Origin: Myxococcales bacterium UBA1238
Lineage (GTDB): Bacteria; Myxococcota_A; Bradymonadia; UBA7976; UBA1532
Direction: 5' to 3'
Length of the DNA: 16,530 nt
Assembly (NCBI GenBank): GCA_002309015.1
Contig: DBWM01000071.1
Coordinates: forward strand, 1 to 16,530
In this document: positions 13,289 through 16,530 of the stretch, one piece after another
How positions within the stretch are numbered: the stretch's first letter is position 1
Layout: each line of letters opens with the position of its first letter
Position numbers and translations under genes: made by a program
Notes under the pieces: generated by a model
What the model saw: only the letters and a program-made list of their open reading frames with translations
Told to the model about the DNA's origin: nothing
The model's database searches: none

Positions 13289-14160
13289 TTCAGGGTCTGA
13301 ACACTGAAGTGCGCTATCGCGGCCGCCTGTGCCACGTGCAGACGGAAGATTCAGGGCCTCAGAATCCGGTGCTCGCGACACATATCTTTCTGGGCGGCAA
13401 AATTGTGGTCTCGGTGCGGAGCGAATATCGCGAATCGCTCGATCGCGACGATATGGAGACTTACGTCCACCAGCTGATGCTCAAGCAGCACGCACAGGTG
13501 GAAGATGATTTGCGGGCGGGCAAATACGACAACGAGGTGCGCGGTTTAGGATCGGCGCGGACCGACATCCCGCTGGCGCGCAAGGGCAAGGCGCGCACGA
13601 TGGTGCCCGACGATGTTTTGTCGGCGTTTGAATCCCGCACCGAGGAATCGTTGGTGGGGTCGAATCCCCTTTCGGATGCGCCCATCAACGGTTTTATGCC
13701 TGAGCCTTCGCTTCGGCCGTTCACTTCGGTTTCGGTGACCCAGACTTCCGATCGCCTGCGCCCGCTTGGCGCCGAAAAATCCGCCTTCGATTCGATTACG
13801 ACCGCCACCACCAATTCGCGCGTCTCGCCTCCCGAACGGCAGTCGGCGCAGCCTTCGACGTTTTCTTCGCTCATGCCGCCCAACCGCACGCCGCCGCCGC
13901 TGGTGCGGGGGATTGGGCGTTCCAAGCCACCACCGTTGCCGTCGGATCTGCAAAAGACGCCTGCGCCCACCACCAAGCCTGCGGTCAAAACGGCGAGCGC
14001 GGCCATCCTTACGTCTTCCACTTCGCTCGATTTGAGCGAGCTTCGGGCCAACCTGGCGCTCGAAGGTGCGTCTGATGAGCATTTCCGTACGGCGCATCCC
14101 GGGCAGCGCCTGTTTGATCCGCTGCTCGTCGCCACCCTGCTCGAAACCGACGATATGTAA
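13285..14160 (+). CDS. Conserved protein of unknown function in the murI-ftsEX operon
   Basis: The product has 291 residues. ATG 13285 overlaps the murI stop, with GGAGG 4 nt upstream. The first ~75 residues form a compact domain, MIQGLNTEVRYRGRLCHVQTEDSG, then NPVLATHIFLGGKIVVSVRSEY and a helix with METYVHQLMLKQH. I recall proteins starting in this way from Myxococcota genomes, without a known role. The middle (about 90-250) is rich in Ser, Thr and Pro, including PPNRTPPPL and KPPPLPSD, and is probably disordered. A short conserved-looking C-terminal part (LDLSELRANLALEG, FDPLLVATLLE) follows. There is no signal peptide or membrane helix. Its place between murI and ftsE suggests a part in envelope growth or division, but this is context only. 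Confidence 0.85.
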   Translation: MIQGLNTEVRYRGRLCHVQTEDSGPQNPVLATHIFLGGKIVVSVRSEYRESLDRDDMETYVHQLMLKQHAQVEDDLRAGKYDNEVRGLGSARTDIPLARKGKARTMVPDDVLSAFESRTEESLVGSNPLSDAPINGFMPEPSLRPFTSVSVTQTSDRLRPLGAEKSAFDSITTATTNSRVSPPERQSAQPSTFSSLMPPNRTPPPLVRGIGRSKPPPLPSDLQKTPAPTTKPAVKTASAAILTSSTSLDLSELRANLALEGASDEHFRTAHPGQRLFDPLLVATLLETDDM

Positions 14161-14167
14161 CGTTGCC

Positions 14168-14890
<723 letters not shown>

Positions 14891-14894
14891 GATC

Positions 14895-15782
14895 ATGATG
14901 GAGCGGATCGCGTATTTTTTGCGCTGCACGCTGCGCTCGTTGCGGCAGTCGGCGATGGTGCAGCTGGTGGCGGTCTCGACGATCGCGGTCTCGACCCTCA
15001 TCTTTGCGCTCTTTTTAACGCTGCTCGTCAATCTCGACGCGTTTGTGGATCGCTTCGATCGCGATTTGCGGCTGCTCATTTTTGTGAAGGCCCAGCCGGA
15101 GGCGGCGGAGCTTCAGAAGGCGGTGCGCGAGATGGAGCGCTGGCCGGGGGTGGTGAAGGTTTCGGGGCGGACGCAGGCGGAGGCGCTTTCGGAGTTGCGG
15201 GCGGCGATGGGCGACGATTCGCTGTTCGACGGGGTCTCGCCCGAGGTTTTGCCCGCATCGGTGGAGTTTCAGCTCGAAGGCCCCGAGGCGGAGGCGGAGA
15301 TCTTAAAGCGCGTGGAGGCGCATCCGCTTTTGGGAGGCATCGACGAGGTTCAGCGGGCGCACGCTTTGATGAAGCGCCTGAGCGACTGGCGGGCTTATTT
15401 GCAGTTTGGGGCGCTCGGGCTCGGGGGGCTGGTCGCCTTCGCGTTCATCTTCATCATTTCGAACACCATCCGCCTGACGCTGTTCGCGCGGCGCGAGGAA
15501 CTCGAGATCATGCAGCTCGTCGGGGCGACGCACCGCTTCATCCGCATCCCCTGCTATCTTGAGGGCGCGTTTCAGGGCGGCATGGGCGCGGCGATCGGGC
15601 TTTTGGGGTTTTACGCGGCGTTTCGGTTCCTCGGCGCGGAGCATTGGGGCGGCGGCGGTGCGGTGCGCTTTTTGCCGTTTTCGCTCGGGCTCGCGATCGC
15701 TCTGGGCGCGATGCTGGTGGGCGTGCTCGGCAGCTTTCTGGCGGCTACGCGCTATCTGCAGGATTCAGGGCATCACTCTTGA
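14895..15782 (+). CDS. ftsX: Cell-division permease-like protein FtsX
   Basis: FtsX is the membrane partner of FtsE. The 295-residue product has a cytoplasmic N-terminus with MERIAYFLRCTLRSLRQS, TM1 near 21-45, a periplasmic domain near 46-165 (the part that binds EnvC-type activators), then TM2 (170-190), the conserved cytoplasmic REELEIMQLVGAT (200-212), and TM3 and TM4. This is the standard FtsX topology and size. The start lies 4 nt after the ftsE stop, with ATGATG giving two possible starts (14895, 14898); GGTGAG at the ftsE end is the ribosome site. The stop overlaps the next start as TTGA. Confidence 0.96.
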   Translation: MMERIAYFLRCTLRSLRQSAMVQLVAVSTIAVSTLIFALFLTLLVNLDAFVDRFDRDLRLLIFVKAQPEAAELQKAVREMERWPGVVKVSGRTQAEALSELRAAMGDDSLFDGVSPEVLPASVEFQLEGPEAEAEILKRVEAHPLLGGIDEVQRAHALMKRLSDWRAYLQFGALGLGGLVAFAFIFIISNTIRLTLFARREELEIMQLVGATHRFIRIPCYLEGAFQGGMGAAIGLLGFYAAFRFLGAEHWGGGGAVRFLPFSLGLAIALGAMLVGVLGSFLAATRYLQDSGHHS

Positions 15783-16530
15783 GCCGGTTTTGCGCGTTTC
15801 TTTGTGGGTTGCCCCTGATTTGGGCGTTCGGGGTGCAGGCGGCGCCGTCTACGCAGCAGCAGGCGGCGGCGCTTCAGGCCGAGGAAGCCGAGGTTTCTGA
15901 ACGGCTCGACGCCCTCGATCGGGAGATCGAAAACGCGAAGAAGGCGCTTTCGGAAGGGCAGCAGCGCCTCGAGACTTTGCGGAGCTCGCGCGTGCAGATC
16001 GAAGAGCAGAAGCGGGCCCTCGATTTGGATCTCTCAAAGAAGCAGTCGCTTTTGGCCCGGCGCCTGAAGGCGCGCTATTTCTTAAAGCAGGCTTCGGTCT
16101 GGCAGCTTTTTCTCTCGACGGTCGATCCTTTGGACTGGATTCGGCGGCAGACGCTGCTCGATCGCGTGCTCAAAGCGGATTTGCGGCTGATTCGCGAGAC
16201 GAAGGCGCAGCGGGCGTCGCTCGAGGCGCTGAATGCGCAGCTTTTGGAGGCGATGGCGAGCGAGGATGCGGCGCGGCGTCATCTGGAGCAGCAGCGGGCG
16301 GAGGCGGCGGCGGAGCGCGAAAAAAAGGCGTCGCTGCTCGAAGAGGTGCGCGGTCGCAGGGCGGAATTTGAGGCGCTTTTAGCCAGGCGCGAGCGGGAAC
16401 GATCGTCGCTCGTGGTCGCTCAGAAACCTTTGCCTCAGAACGAAGAGAGCGGGTTTGCCCAAAAGAAGGGCCGCCTGCCCAGGCCGCTTTCGGGCGCGCT
16501 GCTTCGCGGATTCGGCGCTGCCATGGCGGT
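15779..16530 (+). CDS. envC: EnvC-type murein hydrolase activator, N-terminal part, cut by window end
   Basis: The reading frame starts with TTG 15779, overlapping the ftsX stop (TTGA), and runs open to the last base, about 250 residues. It begins with a signal peptide (SRFCAFLCGLPLIWAFGVQA, cleavage near residue 20). A long Gln/Glu/Ala/Leu-rich coiled coil follows (about 25-100 and 125-210), with SVWQLFLSTVDPLDWIRRQ between. Both are typical of EnvC, whose coiled coil docks on the FtsX periplasmic domain. The last visible part, GRLPRPLSGALLRGFG, is the usual lead-in to the LytM (peptidase M23) domain, so that domain should follow beyond the window. EnvC proteins normally have a degenerate LytM active site and activate amidases; whether this one is an enzyme or an activator cannot be judged. 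The gene symbol is by context and architecture. Confidence 0.9.
   Translation, partial: MSRFCAFLCGLPLIWAFGVQAAPSTQQQAAALQAEEAEVSERLDALDREIENAKKALSEGQQRLETLRSSRVQIEEQKRALDLDLSKKQSLLARRLKARYFLKQASVWQLFLSTVDPLDWIRRQTLLDRVLKADLRLIRETKAQRASLEALNAQLLEAMASEDAARRHLEQQRAEAAAEREKKASLLEEVRGRRAEFEALLARRERERSSLVVAQKPLPQNEESGFAQKKGRLPRPLSGALLRGFGAAMA

Noticed and set aside
14066..14167. Longer ftsE start inside the preceding gene
   Set aside because: The extra residues do not resemble FtsE, whose N-terminus matches the GTG at 14168.

Overview
The window looks like chromosomal DNA of a GC-rich, Gram-negative, probably anaerobic bacterium. My best guess is a Myxococcota/Bradymonadota-type ('deltaproteobacterial') lineage. 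This rests on three large lipoproteins with poly-Asp after the lipidated cysteine and Asp/Ala-repeat linkers, four-cysteine modules and a PPC-like domain, an ftsE-ftsX-envC division cluster, and a conserved murI-linked protein of a kind I associate with Myxococcota. An oxygen-sensitive [FeFe] hydrogenase points to anaerobic life. DUF4298, the iron-sulfur flavoprotein and a DUF6261-like gene are families more typical of Clostridia or Bacteroidetes, so lateral acquisition is possible. The taxonomy is inference.

Layout. 1-35: a strong terminator of a gene to the left. 299-1575 (minus): a cysteine-rich lipoprotein built of five homologous ~60-residue repeats; its signal-peptide part and its body lie in different frames, and the break falls where the tandem repeats begin. 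A perfect 21-bp tandem duplication sits in its promoter region. 2020-2358 (plus): DUF4298 protein with a terminator. 2450-3085 (minus): iron-sulfur flavoprotein-like reductase, divergent from 3300-4745 (plus), a monomeric group-B-type [FeFe] hydrogenase without maturation genes nearby. 5152-5904 (minus): helical DUF6261-like protein with a basic tail.

6021-8111 (plus) is the most interesting block. It holds a Fur-family regulator, a six-helix membrane protein resembling an ECF S component, and a membrane protein fused to a THEP1-like P-loop NTPase, joined by GTGA and ATGA overlaps. A perfect 7-1-7 palindrome overlaps the predicted promoter, and the Fur-family gene appears to be leaderless. 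I propose a metal- or cofactor-linked uptake system whose energising subunit is a T-like/NTPase fusion instead of an ABC ATPase; this needs testing.

8118-9917 (minus) and 10244-12319 (plus) are two large divergent surface lipoproteins. 12458-16530 (plus) is a cell-envelope operon: murI (glutamate racemase), a conserved protein of unknown function, ftsE, ftsX, and the start of an EnvC-type murein hydrolase activator cut by the window end. It couples D-glutamate supply for peptidoglycan with septal peptidoglycan cleavage. Two promoters (fur and murI) are placed so that transcription would start at or next to the ATG, suggesting leaderless mRNAs.
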